A DNA stretch of 64,000 nt from Oopsacas minuta. Lineage: Eukaryota > Porifera > Hexactinellida > Lyssacinosida > Leucopsacidae. The notes under the pieces are model-generated. The model saw only the letters and a program-made list of their open reading frames with translations, did no database searches and was not told where the DNA came from. Positions 24,600-37,490 of the stretch are shown here, in pieces. Within the stretch, counting starts at the first letter, position 1. Each line of letters begins with the position of its first letter. Both the position numbers and the translations under genes were made by a program. Where the stretch lies: assembly GCA_024704765.1 (NCBI GenBank), contig JAKMXF010000332.1:834792-898791 (forward strand), given 5' to 3'.

Positions 24600-25161
24600 C
24601 AGTGGAACCCCGCTTAATGGCCACCTCGATATACCGGCCACTGTTTAAAGTCCCGTTTAATATACTATAGACATTAACATTAATTTATTTCAGAATTCCG
24701 GCCATACTTTTAGAACGAAACCCTATTTTAACCTCAGAAGTACGACCAATCTTAACAATAGGAATCACTATTGGATGTTTGAAAACGAAAACAATTTCTG
24801 GACAATTAAATAACAATACTTTGGAGTGTATACATATAAATGCAAAGCAGATTAATGAGACAGCAATTCATACGTTATTAATGGCATCGAGCAAACGTAA
24901 TGACTGATGACCTCACTTTGATATCTTCTATTTGAAGATAGAGTTAACGAAAAGGCCATTTATGCATGTTTTTCAGATAGCAAACAATCAAAGTTAGATG
25001 CATATTTTAACTAATAATTATGTATTAGCATGTTATAATTATTATAGTATGGTAAATATTAATAAAATATGGTTTCTTTCAAAAGTTTCACAATTACGGC
25101 CCCCGAAATTATGGCCATTTTTCTCGGTCCCATGGGTGACCGTATTTTCGGGGTTCCACTG
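24600..25161. mobile_element. pogo-like MITE (562 bp)
   Basis: Both ends read CAGTGGAACCCCG inward, flanked by TA at 24598-24599 and 25162-25163. Inside, AATGGCCACC and ATGGCC words are repeated. There is no transposase. It is a non-autonomous element using pogo/Tigger-type ends. Confidence 0.85.
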
Positions 25162-25789
25162 TATCTTCAATATATACCCCTTTGCTCTAAGTTATAAATA
25201 TATGATACGAATAGATTTAATGAGACCAGAAAAGTGGGATTTTTTGAGAGTAACATGTATATAAATTGAATAGAATAACTATAGAAACTGTTGAGAGTTC
25301 AAGCTGTACAACAAGTTTCAGCATCAAATATATATCGGACTGCGAAAAAGTTTTGAATTCTCATCAAGTGTACATGGATTTAGGTAAGAAACTAATATAA
25401 TTGAGTTTAATTATGATACTAATATGATACTATAATATACATATTTCCGGAAGCTTATATATATAAATCGTCCTCTACGTTACAAGTACAACATATCACT
25501 ATTTGACTTGAGCAACTATTATACACCGAAGAGCAGAATTCCGATCAATAGAAATATGCTAATATTCATCGAAATTTAGAATTTTTTGATATTTTGTACA
25601 GTCATGATGATGTAATTATCACGTGATGAATTTGCATTTTTCAGAATCATGACATCAGGACATATGTCATATTGAGGGATACATGTGATTCAATTTCAAA
25701 CTTCTATCATGTACATTGGCTGAGCAGTGGTTAATAATGTGATTTTTGTAAACCCAAAAAGGTGAAAATGATGTCATAATTTTATAATA

Positions 25790-25870
25790 CAGTGGAATCC
25801 GCTTAATCGGGACTCGGATGATCGGGATATCGAATCGGTTAATCGAGATTTTTTATCTTGATTACCGATT
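25790..25870. repeat. pogo-like end fragment
   Basis: After TA, CAGTGGAATCCGCTTAATCG is followed by repeated (G)TTAATCG words. It is a second variant of the pogo-like ends. No clear partner end was found. Confidence 0.5.
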
Positions 25871-25963
25871 ATTTCATCGTTCATAATTAGTTAATCCGTA
25901 ATTCTTATCACGTAACTGAATATGAAAATTCTATTCATTAAATGGAACATCTACAGGGTGTCT

Positions 25964-27264
25964 AATAAGTTCTGTTATACATTTTCGCGCCTTAGACAGT
26001 AGCTATTAATATACTTATGAAGTAATCTTCTAGAATTTCTTGTAGCATTTTTGGCGCTCTTTCAAATTATACCAAGTATATATCATTCAAGTTGATGATT
26101 TCCCAGAAAATCATGCTAGAAGAAATTCGTTCAAAAATTGTCACTTTTCACGAATCTGGATTTAGCAATAGTGAAATTCTAAAAAGGCTAAAAAATGATA
26201 AAGTGAATCCCATGTTGATCTATCGCACAATAAAACGATATATAGAGACTGACAGCGTGTCCGACAGGAAACGAATTGGTCGTCCAAGATCCGCCCGCAC
26301 ACCAGCCCTGAAGAATAGTGTTAGATGTCAAATCCTAAGAAATCCCCGGCGTTCAATGCGAAAAATGTCTCGTGAATTCTGTGTCAATCACGAAACGATG
26401 CGGAAATTGGTTGTAGAGGACCTAGGAATGAAGTCCTATAAGCGGAAAACGTACACCATCTTAATGACTCCATACGTCGTAAGCGATTCGAAAGATGCAT
26501 ACAACTAAAAGCCCGATTCGCTCCTGGGACTGAAGATCAGATTCTCTTCTCAGATGAGAAGCTGTTCACGGTTGAGGAGGCAAGCAATCGTCAAAACCAC
26601 CGTATACTTGCTTCTCGAAGTCAGGATATCTCAGATAGCATCAAGTACATTGATAGAGTCCAGAAGCCTCTTTCTCTGATGGTATGGGCGGGAGTGTCGG
26701 CAGACTCACGGACAAACCTGATTTTTGTCCCCCAAGGAGTGGAAATAAACTCCCAGACGTACAGAGAACTGGTCTTGGAGCCTGAAATTGCGTCTGCGGG
26801 TGAGAAGCTCTTTCAAAACCATCCTTGGACTTACCAACAAGACTCTGCGCCTGCACATGCTTCAAAAGTATCCCAGAGTTGGTTCCGTGAGCAAAATATC
26901 GATTTCATAAGTAAGGATGAATGGCCACCATCAAGCCCAGATTTAAACCCACTCGACTATTCTGTTTGGGCAAACTTGGAGAGCAGGGCCTGTGCGAAAT
27001 CTCACAAGAGTTTGGAGTCCCTCAAAGTTAGTTTGTTGAGTGAATGGCAGAAAATCCCACAGGAGGAGCTGCGAAAAGCTGTCCATCAGTTTCGGAGCAG
27101 ACTAACTTCCGTAATTCATAAAAAGGGAGGCTATATTGAATGATATTTGTAATTTGTAATTAGGAACATAAGTCCTAAGAAGATAGAAAGTGTCATGGCT
27201 TTACAATGGATAAATTTGAAATTATTGGGGAATTGATATATAACAGAACTTATTAGACACCCTG
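25964..27264 (+). mobile_element. DD37D mariner-like element (1,301 bp)
   Basis: The inverted ends are perfect over CAGGGTGTCTAATAAGTTCT, with flanking TA at 25962-25963 and 27265-27266. It is a single well-preserved copy. Confidence 0.93.
26092..27143 (+). pseudogene. DD37D (maT-like) transposase with one frameshift
   Basis: The first part (MMISQKIMLEEIRSKIVTFH) carries a helix-turn-helix and the hinge GRPRSARTP. A frame change near 26450 separates it from the catalytic part, which reads continuously as RRKRFERC...LFSDEKLF...QQDSAPAHASK...SSPDLNPLDYSVW and on to KKGGYIE. There are 37 residues between the second and third aspartates, so it is DD37D. One indel disrupts an otherwise complete transposase, which suggests recent inactivation. 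The family inserts at TA. Confidence 0.9.
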
Positions 27265-27266
27265 TA

Positions 27267-28053
27267 ATGGAAATATATTCCTTAACCTTCGTTTCTTATA
27301 ATATAATTACATCAGTTTTCTGTTTATATAATGATCCCTTGTTTTCTAAACTCAAATTGTCGTCCTAATTGGATGTAAATCCGAAGGAGCAGAACCCTGC
27401 ATCATTGTAAAGGTTTATGGGCAAGGAGACACCACAGAACAGTCGCTTGTCGAATATTTTAGCAGAGAAATCATCAAGTGTTAGTGGTATAGGCAGACTT
27501 TGTAGGATTCGATTTCATTTTGTATGGTTTGCAAAAGTCACAAGAACATCTCTCCTTTGAGGGTGAAAATATGAAAGTCGCTCTCGTCAGCAAAAGATTC
27601 TTTTGGAAGGGAGTATATAGTAACTATTACTTCCGATAGAATTTTGTTGAATTTCAGTGAGAGAGTATCTATCCGAAATATGTTGTGAGGCCTGAAAATG
27701 GAAGTAATTACCAATCTTACTAATGCATTTGTGTAATCCCATGTCAATGCCAAATATCATTTTGTTGAGAAAAAATTCTCCCTTTAAAGTTATATAAACA
27801 TAATTAATGTATACATTTTTACATAACTAATTAAAGTTGTTAATTACTTTTCGCATTTATAGCCATTTCCTAATCAGTGTTTTCGAGCTACCATATTTTC
27901 TCATCTTCCACGAGCTGATCTACATATTGATCAAAAACTGGAATATCTACAGTCGAAATTGTGAGTTCCTCTTTAGACAAGTTGATATTTCCTATAATCT
28001 AGATATAATATTATTTATACTATTCTAGATATATTTACTCATTTTGATAGCAT
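27267..28053. other. no gene recognised
   Basis: AT-rich sequence between two transposons. Nothing coding or structured was supported. Confidence 0.45.
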
Positions 28054-29378
28054 TTAGGGCGTTCAATAAGTCTTGCAGGTAACATCATAGAACAGGATAC
28101 AAACAGACTAAGTCACTACATTATTTATTCAAAGTAATCCCCCTTCTGCAGATACATAAAGTTTTAACCTTTCCACCCACTTGTAAAACACATTTCGGTA
28201 CTCTTCTTCGGGGATGGATTTGAAGTACTGGTACAGGCCCTTCCGAGTGCTTGTAATGTGTTAAAATCTTTGCCTTGAAGGTAGATTTTAAGGTTGGGGA
28301 ATAGCCAAAAATCACAAGGAGCTAAGTCTGGGGAGTATGGTGGATGGGAAAGTATTTCTAACTCTTCTACATCCAAGAAATTTTTGGTAGCTCAAAGTAT
28401 GGGAACTGGCATTATCAATTATAATCTTCATTCCTCTAGTTCTAGTTTTCGGGCGGTATTTTTCTATATTTTTCTCAAGTTTGGAGGCACTTGCTCAATA
28501 AAGAAAGTAGCAGTAACAGCTTTGCCACTCTCACAAGGTAATTGCAAGACAATTCCATGACTTTTGAAGAAGATCGATGCATAATCTTAGGTTTTCTGAA
28601 GTCTTGGCTAGGAACTTTCGCCGTTTGTTCGTCGCCCCTCACCCATGATAGTTTCTTATACTTGTTATCTGGTGTTGAATAGTACACCCACGTCTCCTCA
28701 CCAGTAATAATATCTGTTATGCGTCTAGAATCGCAGTTCTCAAGAGTTTCCAAGAGTTTGTTGGCAATATTCAGTCGTGTCAACCTTCGATTCTCACTAA
28801 GCTTATGCGGGACCCATTTCCCACAAATTGATCGGTAGCCAAGCTCAGTCATCAGAATTGTATCAATAGCTACAGATGAAATCTCCATACTTTGTTCTAA
28901 CTGATTGACAGTAATGCACTTGTCTTCCATGACTTTACTTTCAATCAGTGCGATATTCTCTGAAGTGTTGGCGGATACCGGTCTCCCAGATAGAGGCAAT
29001 TTAGTGGCATCAGCATCACCAGACCTAAAAGGGGCAGCTCATCGCTCTACAGTAAGTAGATCTGGAGGGGCAATCCAGGGACAATATCTCCTGTAACTCG
29101 CTGAAGATCTGTACGGGTTGGATCTTGTGTTTTGTGCGAAACTCTATGTAAGTTCGCCATTTGAGGTAGAAATTATCATCCTTTGAAGCCATAAATTGAA
29201 CAGTAGTTATGAATTACATCGCGTAATTATCTCTAAAATCATAATTTATATTGAATGAGCTTGAAACTTTCAGTATATGGAGTTAACTATATGTGCTTAT
29301 AATATATCAAAGTTAAATATATTACTTGATTAATTCCTAAGATATACCATGACCAGCAAGATTTATTGAATGCCCTGA
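28054..29378 (-). mobile_element. mariner family 1, copy B (about 1,325 bp)
   Basis: The right end (reverse complement TCAGGGCATTCAATAAATCT) is flanked by TA at 29379-29380. The left end reads AGGGCGTTCAATAAGTCTTG, but its flanking TA is altered. Sequence and internal organisation match copy A at 15379-16709, inverted. Confidence 0.88.
28125..29192 (-). pseudogene. mariner transposase, copy B, frameshifted; catalytic D replaced by E
   Basis: Same protein as copy A. It starts MASKDDNFYLKWRTY at 29192 and its longest open piece is 28999-28475 (LSGRPVSANTSENIALIES onward). The first catalytic motif reads TGEETW instead of TGDETW. Frame changes near 29040 and about 28575 separate the parts. The C-terminal piece 28376-28164 retains YSPDLAPCDFWLFP. 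It is dead by several criteria. Confidence 0.9.
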
Positions 29379-31950
29379 TATATACCTACAATACTCCTTT
29401 TACATTCCAAACTTGGTTCAGTTAAAGACAGCTCCTCGGACATCATGATCTTTTCTTGTGACTCATTGAGTTTATTGATTCCATTGATAAAAGTTGTTAT
29501 CCCGCTGGTCTATCTTTCTCTTCTTTCCTTTTGAATGTATTTTGAGTGAAGTAACTTTACTTTTAGCCATGCACACAAAGTAATATAGCTATTTAGAAAT
29601 TGTAAATAACGTGATAAATCGTTTTAGTACAAACTAATCAAGCAAATATATAGTTGGTCAACAACAAGAAGCTTGATTAGGGCAATAGCTATGCCATTTT
29701 GATACTGTATTGACTTTCAATAAACCTTGATCCAAACAAGCATTCATAAGTGAGTACCAATTACGCATGCTTAAAGTAGCAAATAGGCAAACTTAAAACG
29801 CAATTAATATATATATATATATATTTTTTATATATATATTGATACATTATTTCGCCTCAGTTGGCCTATTCGTCTAAAAACAAATGTCGCTTACTACTAA
29901 TTACGTTATCCATCCTGTATTGATTACTCATGAACAATTTCAATGAAATCCATGGAGATGCAGTAGTAGCAAAATATGGTTTTGTAATTATGCTGGGCCT
30001 TTTGTCAGGTTTTGTACAATTTTGATTAAAAATGTGGTTCGACCGCGTCTGGATATTTGAATTGAGTAGTTTGGGGGTGGGTTTATGTCGGTGAATACCA
30101 TTATTCGATAATCAATCTTGTACAATTCAGGGAAAATTAGCGAAATGGTTGCTATCGCAGCCGGTATGATACCTATCAACGATTCAGGCGATTTTTACTA
30201 ATATAATCTAAATTTTACAAGATTAGTCATTAAAATATTTTCAAAACCGAGATAAAACCACCCCAAATTACACAATTCAAATTTTCATATCTCTACGCTC
30301 CAGCCATGATGGCCTTCATTTTTCACCAATGGGTAGAAAATCGGACACATTGGAAAGAAGTCTTGCACCACCACAAATAATATTACGTTACCAATAAATC
30401 ATTTTGTATTCCATTCTAATTTGTCTTGGTGATCAATATCGCATATGTAGCATAAAAAAGTATCAAGCGAATAAATTTTTCAAAGAAATGGGGCAACTGA
30501 TGCACCCAAATACATATAGATGTTTGTATGTACGGAATTGATCAGGGCTGAATTTGGCATACATGGGTATTTTGGACCTGACTCGTACATGTTCAAATCT
30601 GGAGGAAAATTCACAACTACAGTTGGAGCCGCTTAATCGGAACAGCTCGGGAGGTCAAAATTTGTCCCGAAAAACCGATTTTGACATATTTAAGTATTCA
30701 AAACTAGTTTTCATAGTCTCAGATTAACACCAGAAATAAGATATTACACTACCACTAAATCCTTATCAATATATGGAGTGAGCAAATTCAATATAATCTT
30801 GGTGTGTAAATTGTAATCGAATCGGTGTTGTATTGTTATGGTTGTAGAATATTAAAATTCCCAGTTTTAAAACAAACCACATTGCAATGATTCTGAATAA
30901 ATATACAATCGGTTAATTGAGATGAAATCCCAATTAACATTTGCTTTTATTATAAATTTAGCTATTTGTAATTATAATTCTTATTCAATGGCCGAGGATA
31001 CAGTTGGAACACTCATTCATGTACCGAAATCAAAAAGAGACGAAGGACAGCATAATTTGAATAAACACATATTTCAGAGCTCAGATAAGCTCCCAAACTT
31101 TATAGCAACAAGCTATCCTTGAGCCACCAACAAGAATTGAAATTCATCCAAATTAGGTAATTCTCTTGTAAGACAACACTACGATAATTGGAGTTCAGCT
31201 TTCCTACACTCAATTCATTATACTTGAACACTGTAAATAATAACCATAATTCTGATGTGTGAGTTTGATCAAGGAATAACTTCAACAATCCAAATTTCAA
31301 CCTCGGAGCAATACACTTCCCTATTAATTGTAGAAACTTAGAGGTGGATATTCATTCAACTTAGTACTATTATCCGAATTTGAATGAATATAATAGGTAC
31401 ATTTTATTCTTGTAGGTTTAAAGAATTGTGTTCTAGTCTAATTAGTGGTGTAAGCGTGTTTTGGTGATCCAAGGATCCCTTAAACGTTCTTACGGTAGAA
31501 TGTAACATGGGTAAAGTTATTATTTTATATTTAGGAATTTCGAATTGACAATAATCAATCTCATTGTTTCTATAATATAGAAATGAAGTGGTCCTGTGAC
31601 CTGTTTGTGCAAATGTTGGAAATCATCTACTTTGGAATCTTCCCTAAACGAAGGTGTTTACGAAGCACCAGCAGCAGTCGAGCAAAGGACATCAAATATC
31701 TAACGATATCAACTCTCCGTATACTTGTATCTTCTGACAATGATTGGTGTTTATCAAGATCAATAAAAGTGTAAGAATCTGAATCCACCCATTAATCTTA
31801 TTCCTGTCATGAAAGAGAATTTTGTGAATATGGGTATAGGTATATTAAGAAAGTAAACACATTGGAAAGGGATTACTCTCTGTGCGGCTAAGACAGTTGT
31901 TCAACTTCCTTAGTATAAAGGTGGATTCTGCAAGTATTTTTCATGATATA
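29379..31950. other. no gene; simple AT repeat and repeat fragments
   Basis: An (AT)n run lies at about 29808-29840. A pogo-like end, CAGTTGGAGCCGCTTAATCG, starts at about 30624. A repeat shared with 63025-63100 (GGCATACATGGGTATTTT) lies at about 30555-30600. A 66-codon ORF at 30922 begins with a hydrophobic stretch but has no recognised relative. Confidence 0.45.
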
Positions 31951-32640
31951 ATGAATGGTATATGTGTGCATATCTATGTATTTAAAATATCTATCTTCTT
32001 GTTTGTTCTATACGCGATGGTCCCTGTACTTGCAAGGCATTTTTGAGAGAAATTCCTTACTCTTGCGGAATTTGAACGATCGATATTTCCTACATTATGA
32101 TCTACTATACAAGTATAGTGAAATTATGATTTCTTCCCGAAACCATCTAAATAGATATTTAAAGTAAGACCTCAATTGTATTACAATTAATAGAACGCCC
32201 ATAGGTGTAGATATTTTCTGCCACGGATAAGACTTATATATTTCCATAATCTAACCAAATTTTTGAGCGAAAGATAAGGTCTTAGAAAGGCTAGGAAACA
32301 AAACATTATCGGTACAATATTCTTATATACGATTGGAAAGCCTACTTGATGATGATTGATCTAGATTATAGTTTGTGCTTTACTTGCCCTATTTGTAAAG
32401 ATAATCCAAAAATCTTTGTGCTAGGTGGCATAACACTGGGAATTCGAAATATGTTCATGAAACTTCTATCACTATTGACTTCACCCAAAAATCCACTCTT
32501 GTCCCTACTCACGTTAGGGTATTCATTTTAACTCTACGAAAAGAAATGGTTGAAGGAGTATTGTTCGACTAGATTAATTGTGACCAGTTTTAGCGCAATT
32601 CATAAAGGTATCAATTGTAAAGAGTTTACGGATTATCTTT
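31950..32640 (+). pseudogene. second KDZ/HMGXB3-like relic
   Basis: A segment ending at 32165 reads GIFERNSLLLRNLNDRYFLH and closes at a GTAAG site. A following segment from about 32300 reads DWKAYLMMMIDLDYSLCFTC then PICKDNPKIFVLGGITLGIR. The latter aligns with YLRTVDIDYDSNYICTKC...HPDVIILDGIAMG of the gene at 56-2083. The two CxxC cysteines are kept, but the D of the DG pair has become G. Only these blocks are recognisable, and the surroundings have stops. Confidence 0.45.
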
Positions 32641-32771
32641 TTTACAACAGTGTAGAATTTGATGGGAAAAAAGAACAATTCATAAGGACCTCCACCGAGT
32701 AAATGTGGTAATAAATTTCTCAGACTTGTTAGCTACTATGTTTGCAGGTTTAGATCTTGCAATAGTGATGT

Positions 32772-32864
32772 GTTATTCGGAGTAGCGGACACTCCCTCTT
32801 ACTGGGACACCTTGGCCAAATCCCCGAGACGTCCCGGTAAGCGGAAGGGTACTGCAGTTAAATC
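32772..32864. repeat. short pogo-like MITE
   Basis: An inverted pair: CGGACACTCCCTCTTACTGG on the left and (reverse complement of the right) CAGTACCCTTCCGCTTACCG. The whole unit is about 90 bp and non-coding. Confidence 0.45.
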
Positions 32865-33610
32865 TTTTGCAAGGTTTGTTCTCTTTCTACTCCTCGAGAA
32901 CCAATAAAGAGATACGCATCAGATTCATTTGTACAAGCTAATGCATCCCATACAATTCATTATTCGTATTAATTAATTCTTTATAAGGAATATTCACTAT
33001 AACTGATAGTTTGCTTCCCAGGTATGCACTACAGCAATCCTCTGTCATGTCACTTGTTTGAACCTAGCTAGTGTACTTTCTAGAATTGTCTAGCATTACC
33101 CTTGGTTATATTTGGCATATTGTGCTGATTATCCAACTGGAAAAAGTAAGTATGTATAGATCTTTATATTCACCTCTTTAGAATACACTTACTCCCAGCT
33201 GCCAAATACCTACAAAGTTTATCATATAACAGTCAAAGGGAAAATAATATACAAATAGAATCATTGATTATGACAACTTTACACCTCATTTACTAAGATA
33301 TATTAATTAGAGGAACTTTAATGTCACCAATATTATTACTCAGAATGTTTAATTCGATACTAAGCTAAAACGTACTACAAATTAGATAAAAATTATAAAT
33401 CTCTTTCATAGTAGTTGATTTTCAAATATGAATTCAAAGAATGGATCATTCTGGATATGGAGTTGTAGGGGCAGTTGGAATCATGATAACAGGATTTGTC
33501 CATTGCAGCATATATGGTCTAGCTGTGCCATATATGGGGCTAAGAATGGTCCGGCGGACAAAATATACAGGTTAGCCGTAGTACATGAATGATGTTTTTG
33601 TTGTGGGATC
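32865..33610. other. no gene recognised
   Basis: AT-rich sequence with no supported coding or RNA feature. Confidence 0.4.
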
Positions 33611-33620
33611 CTAATATGAA

Positions 33621-34154
33621 CAGTGGCGTACGAAGGTGGGGTGCGGTCCGCCTCGGGTGCCACTTAAATGGGGGGGGTCAACCTTGAATGAGAGGGATAA
33701 AATATGTTATATATTTTTGATATCCAAGATGTAGTTACTGCTTTCCTATACATACCCGCTGAACTATAAAACGTTTCTCTAGCAAAATACATTTATCATG
33801 CCTACCTATATAAACCGAGACTTTATACACTATTAAAACTGCTAAATATAATCCAAATATCATCTATATTATTTGAACTAATGTACTGTTAAATACTACT
33901 TTATTATTTTTCGATTTATTCTTTATAGGTATTTTGTTCTATTGATTGTGGAAGATACTGTAAATGCTTAAGAATTGTGGTATCGTGTTTTTACTTTAGA
34001 TAATTTAGTTAACATTCAAAAGATATTTTGGAACATATACATCTCACATATATGTATAATATACGTACTTAGCTATATATTGTATAAAATACAGAAAATG
34101 GGGTGCCAAATTAAGATTCCGTCCCGGGCACCAAAGGTGCTTGGTACGCCACTG
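33621..34154. mobile_element. hAT MITE (534 bp) with 8-bp target duplication
   Basis: Ends read CAGTGGCGTACGAAGG and (reverse complement) CAGTGGCGTACCAAGC. AATATGAA is duplicated at 33613-33620 and 34155-34162. It has no transposase. The CAGTGGCGTA ends resemble those of the autonomous-type hAT at 6847-9902, which is a possible source of transposase. Confidence 0.92.
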
Positions 34155-34663
34155 AATATGAAAATTCGAATCGAAATCTCTTTATGGATCACATAAGGGA
34201 ATCGCCCCATGGATCTCCACAATGTGATGCTCATGTAGATAATCTTATGGGGACCCCACACAAATTCTGTGGGTATAGAATGGGTATGGGGATTGAAATT
34301 TTTCCCTAAGGCAACCGTGCAAACATAGCGTGATAGGTGTGTTAGGGACTAATTATTAAATTAATACGCAATACCACTACACCAGACAAAGGCGATAAGC
34401 CAATGACCAAATCTTTATGAAATATTATTCAATCGACTAATTTATTTAGCCTTGTGCTCATATTTAACTATTGGAATTCGCCGCTGACTTCACACTGGCC
34501 TAAAATTCCAAACAAATAGGCTTCTATTTTAATCCGGAAAAATATGTTCTGAAACTTAGGCATTAACATTTTCCTGAACCGTTCCGCCGAATTCCGTAAT
34601 GAAGGTAAGTCAGATTTCCCCGAATCGTAATGTTCCATTCCATAAAATTCTGGTAACTAATCA

Positions 34664-36777
34664 CACAGGTCAACAAAAAATATTTCTATCTCTTGGCTCA
34701 GATTGTTAGAGTGTTTTTAGAGTATATTGGGGTTGCTGTATCCAAAATACTATTAGTTTTGCTGAATTGGCTCTAGATATTACACAACCTTGAATTTTAA
34801 GGTAATACTACAAATATTTTCGGTTTGTATGTTTATATCAACATTTACAACTATTTGTTCACAATATAGAACCTTTTATGGATTCAAAACGCATTAGGCG
34901 TTGTTACTTCAATGATCCTAAAGTCTTCTGATATATTTGTGGTGAATATATGGCAAAAGAATATCGTTTTAATATTAGAGATGTCACCGAAATAGCTTAT
35001 CAGGCTTGCTTTGGTACTAAATTAAGCGAGCAGGATAAGTTAAGGAGCCCTCACAAAGTGTGCAAATATTGCACAGAAACCCTCCGCCTATGGACCCAAG
35101 GAAAAGCCAAATCCATGAAGGTTGGGGTACCAATGGTTGGGCGAGAGTCCAAGAACCATCACGATGACTCCTACTTCTGCATTGTTAAAATGTCTGGATG
35201 GAACCGGCAGAAAAAGAATTCATGGCATTATCCTGACATACATTCTGCAAGACGCCCAATTCGACCTGCAGCGAAATTCAGGTGCCTGCTTTTACGTCCT
35301 TACCTGATACTGCGTTTACTGAGGCAATTGATGAATCGTCAGACAGCACTTACAGCAGCAATAGCTGTAATGAGTTGTTACAGATAAGTAAAGCGGACCC
35401 TTTTACACAGGGGCAGCTCAACGACTTAGTGAGAGACTTAGGCTCGTCAAAGATGCTTCAGAGATCCTGGATTCCCACCTCAGTGAACACCATGTTCTCC
35501 ACAGTGAAGCTAAGATAACTTATTACCGACGCAGAGACGCGGTTTCATGTTTGTAATAACATCCCAGGACTTCTCTCAGCAATGGGACTGTCTCAATACA
35601 ATCCAAATGAGTGGCGTTTATTTATCGACAGCTCTAAACGGAGTCTAAAGTGCGTGTTGTTGCATAATGGTAACAAATTTGCTTGTGTTCCGATCGGCCA
35701 TTCAACAATCTTAAAAGAGCACTATGCAACTGTAAAGATGGTCCTACAAAAGCTGTGTTATGATAAACATAACTGGATCGCGTGTGTGGACTTGAAAATG
35801 GTCAATATCCTGTTAGGACAGCAAAGTAGTTACACTAAATACCCATGCTTTCTTTGTTGTGGGACAGCAGAGCGGATGAGGTGCACTGGGAAAAGAAGAA
35901 CTGGTCAGTTCGTCAAAAGATTGGGGTGGGGGCAAAGAATATCATTAACGAGCCACTAGTTAGCCGAGACCGTATCATCCTACCACCACTACATATCAAG
36001 TTGGGACTGATGAAACAATTCGTAAAGGCATTGAACAAAGATGGTACCTGTTTCAACTACCTCTGCTCAGTATATCGTGGTCTGAGTATCGAAAAACTTA
36101 AGGCAGGAATTTTTGATGGGCCACAAATTAGAAAACTGATAAAAGATGAAGAATTCGCCTCACACATGACTGGAGTTGAGGCTGCCGCGTGGTATTCCTT
36201 TGTCGATGTTGTGAAGGGATTCTTAGGCAACACAAAAGTGGCTAACTACCAGAATCTGGTCGAAGGCATGCTCAAGAACTTCCACAGTCTGGGAACCAGA
36301 ATGAGCCTAAAACTTCACTATCTCTACAGCCATTTAGAGAGATTCCCTGAAAATCTTGGTGATTTAGGCGAACAGGGCGAGCGATTCCACCAAGACATCA
36401 GGACTATGGAGGAGCGGCACCAAGGAAGTGGCAGATTACTGCTGGAGCCTTATGCGTGATTGCCCCCAAGAACCTCACAAGAGGAATTCGTATAAGAGAA
36501 CATTCATTCATGATTGATAAGTATTCAGATCATATTATATCTCAAATTATCTGCTTATTACGTAAGTTCAATTCTAGTTATAATGTAATACATACATACT
36601 ATATGGTATCAGTGAACACAGATTCACGGATGCTGAAAACATAATTTTGCAATCTCACGAAAGTAGAGCCAATTGACCAGAACAAGTGCCATTTTCGAAC
36701 TCAGTTACCCCGATATACCCTAGAAATAGCCTCAAATTAGCATCAAAGAAAACGTTGTTGGCCAGTGTTATGCCCGC
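34664..36777 (+). mobile_element. CAC-end transposon, copy 2 (about 2.1 kb)
   Basis: The left end reads CACAGGTCAACAAAAA. The reverse complement of the right end reads CACTGGCCAACAACG. Flanking triplets are TCA (34661-34663) and TTA (36778-36780), one mismatch from a TTA duplication. The protein inside is the same family as at 17317-19008. A nearly identical left end recurs at 63567. Confidence 0.7.
34878..36517 (+). pseudogene. CAC-end family transposase-like protein, copy 2, broken
   Basis: Starts MDSKRIRRCYFNDPKVF and then has a TGA where copy 1 has the first zinc-module cysteine (F-C-Y-I-C-G). The frame changes at about 35275, 35515, 35850 and near 36420. Preserved blocks are WRLFIDSSKRSLKCVLLHNG, VDLKMVNILLGQQ, LPPLHIKLGLMKQFVKAL, FDGPQIRKL and GEQGERFHQDIRTMEE. 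The RWDVHMM-equivalent segment is deleted before ADYCW. Conservation of exactly these blocks between copies supports their functional importance. Confidence 0.88.
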
Positions 36778-36780
36778 TTG

Positions 36781-37420
36781 TTTGTCAATTTTAAAGAGTG
36801 CCATTGGCTCATCCCAGGGCCAGGGTAGCCACCTTGCACCGATTTAACTATTCATAAATTAAACTCACGGAAAGTTTGTGAGGAATTCCAAGATGGTATG
36901 ACCCATATAGACAACTCTAATCCAAGGCTCCTTACCAACCTTCACTCCTAATAGTGTAGTAAATGCACACATACAGAATGTAGTATATGCGGCACACTCG
37001 ACTTTCACTATATGCACAATAGATAATATTCAAAACTAATCCAATATAAATTTTTTAGGTATTAACCATGATGGACTTGAGCAGTTTTAGTAATATAATA
37101 TGTTTACAGAGAATATTGGGGAATTTTAGAGAGAAATCTATTTTGAAAATCGTCTCATTCCAGTTCACCAACAGAGATAAGTGTTTTGATACCTCAAGTT
37201 TATGAGCTATATTATTTCAAACCTGAATGAGTCAGAATTGCCTTTAAGGACGGCTGGCCAGCATGGAGAGTAATAAAAGTTTATTTTCTATACACTTAAG
37301 ACATTAGCCTACGCCTATACTATCCTAGTACTTTACTGGTGAACGGTAGAGGCGTCGAGCCGGCACAATTGCAATATTTTATTGACGGTCAAGTTTTATG
37401 AGTTTGCTACGATCGGAAGT
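36781..37420. other. no gene recognised
   Basis: Sequence between the CAC-end copy 2 and the repeat at 37424; nothing coding was supported. Confidence 0.4.
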
Positions 37421-37423
37421 CCG

Positions 37424-37490
37424 ACATTTCGTTACACGACATTTCGCTACTTATTTGATTGGTCAATTTTAATTATTATTTTAAATCAAA
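37424..37490 (+). repeat. inverted-repeat partner of 45105-45175
   Basis: Contains GACATTTCGTTACACGACAT then TTCGCTACTTATTTGATTGG and TCAATTTTAATTATTATTT. The reverse complement of 45105-45175 carries the same words. The two copies face inward around the MULE palindrome, as terminal repeats of a larger element would. Confidence 0.5.

Noticed and set aside
29808-29840. AT-rich direct repeats considered as a CRISPR-like array
   Set aside because: Simple AT microsatellite; no regular repeat-spacer structure occurs anywhere in the window.
30922-31122. 66-codon ORF with a signal-peptide-like start
   Set aside because: Length and hydrophobic start are within chance for AT-rich DNA, and it begins in a pogo-like repeat fragment.
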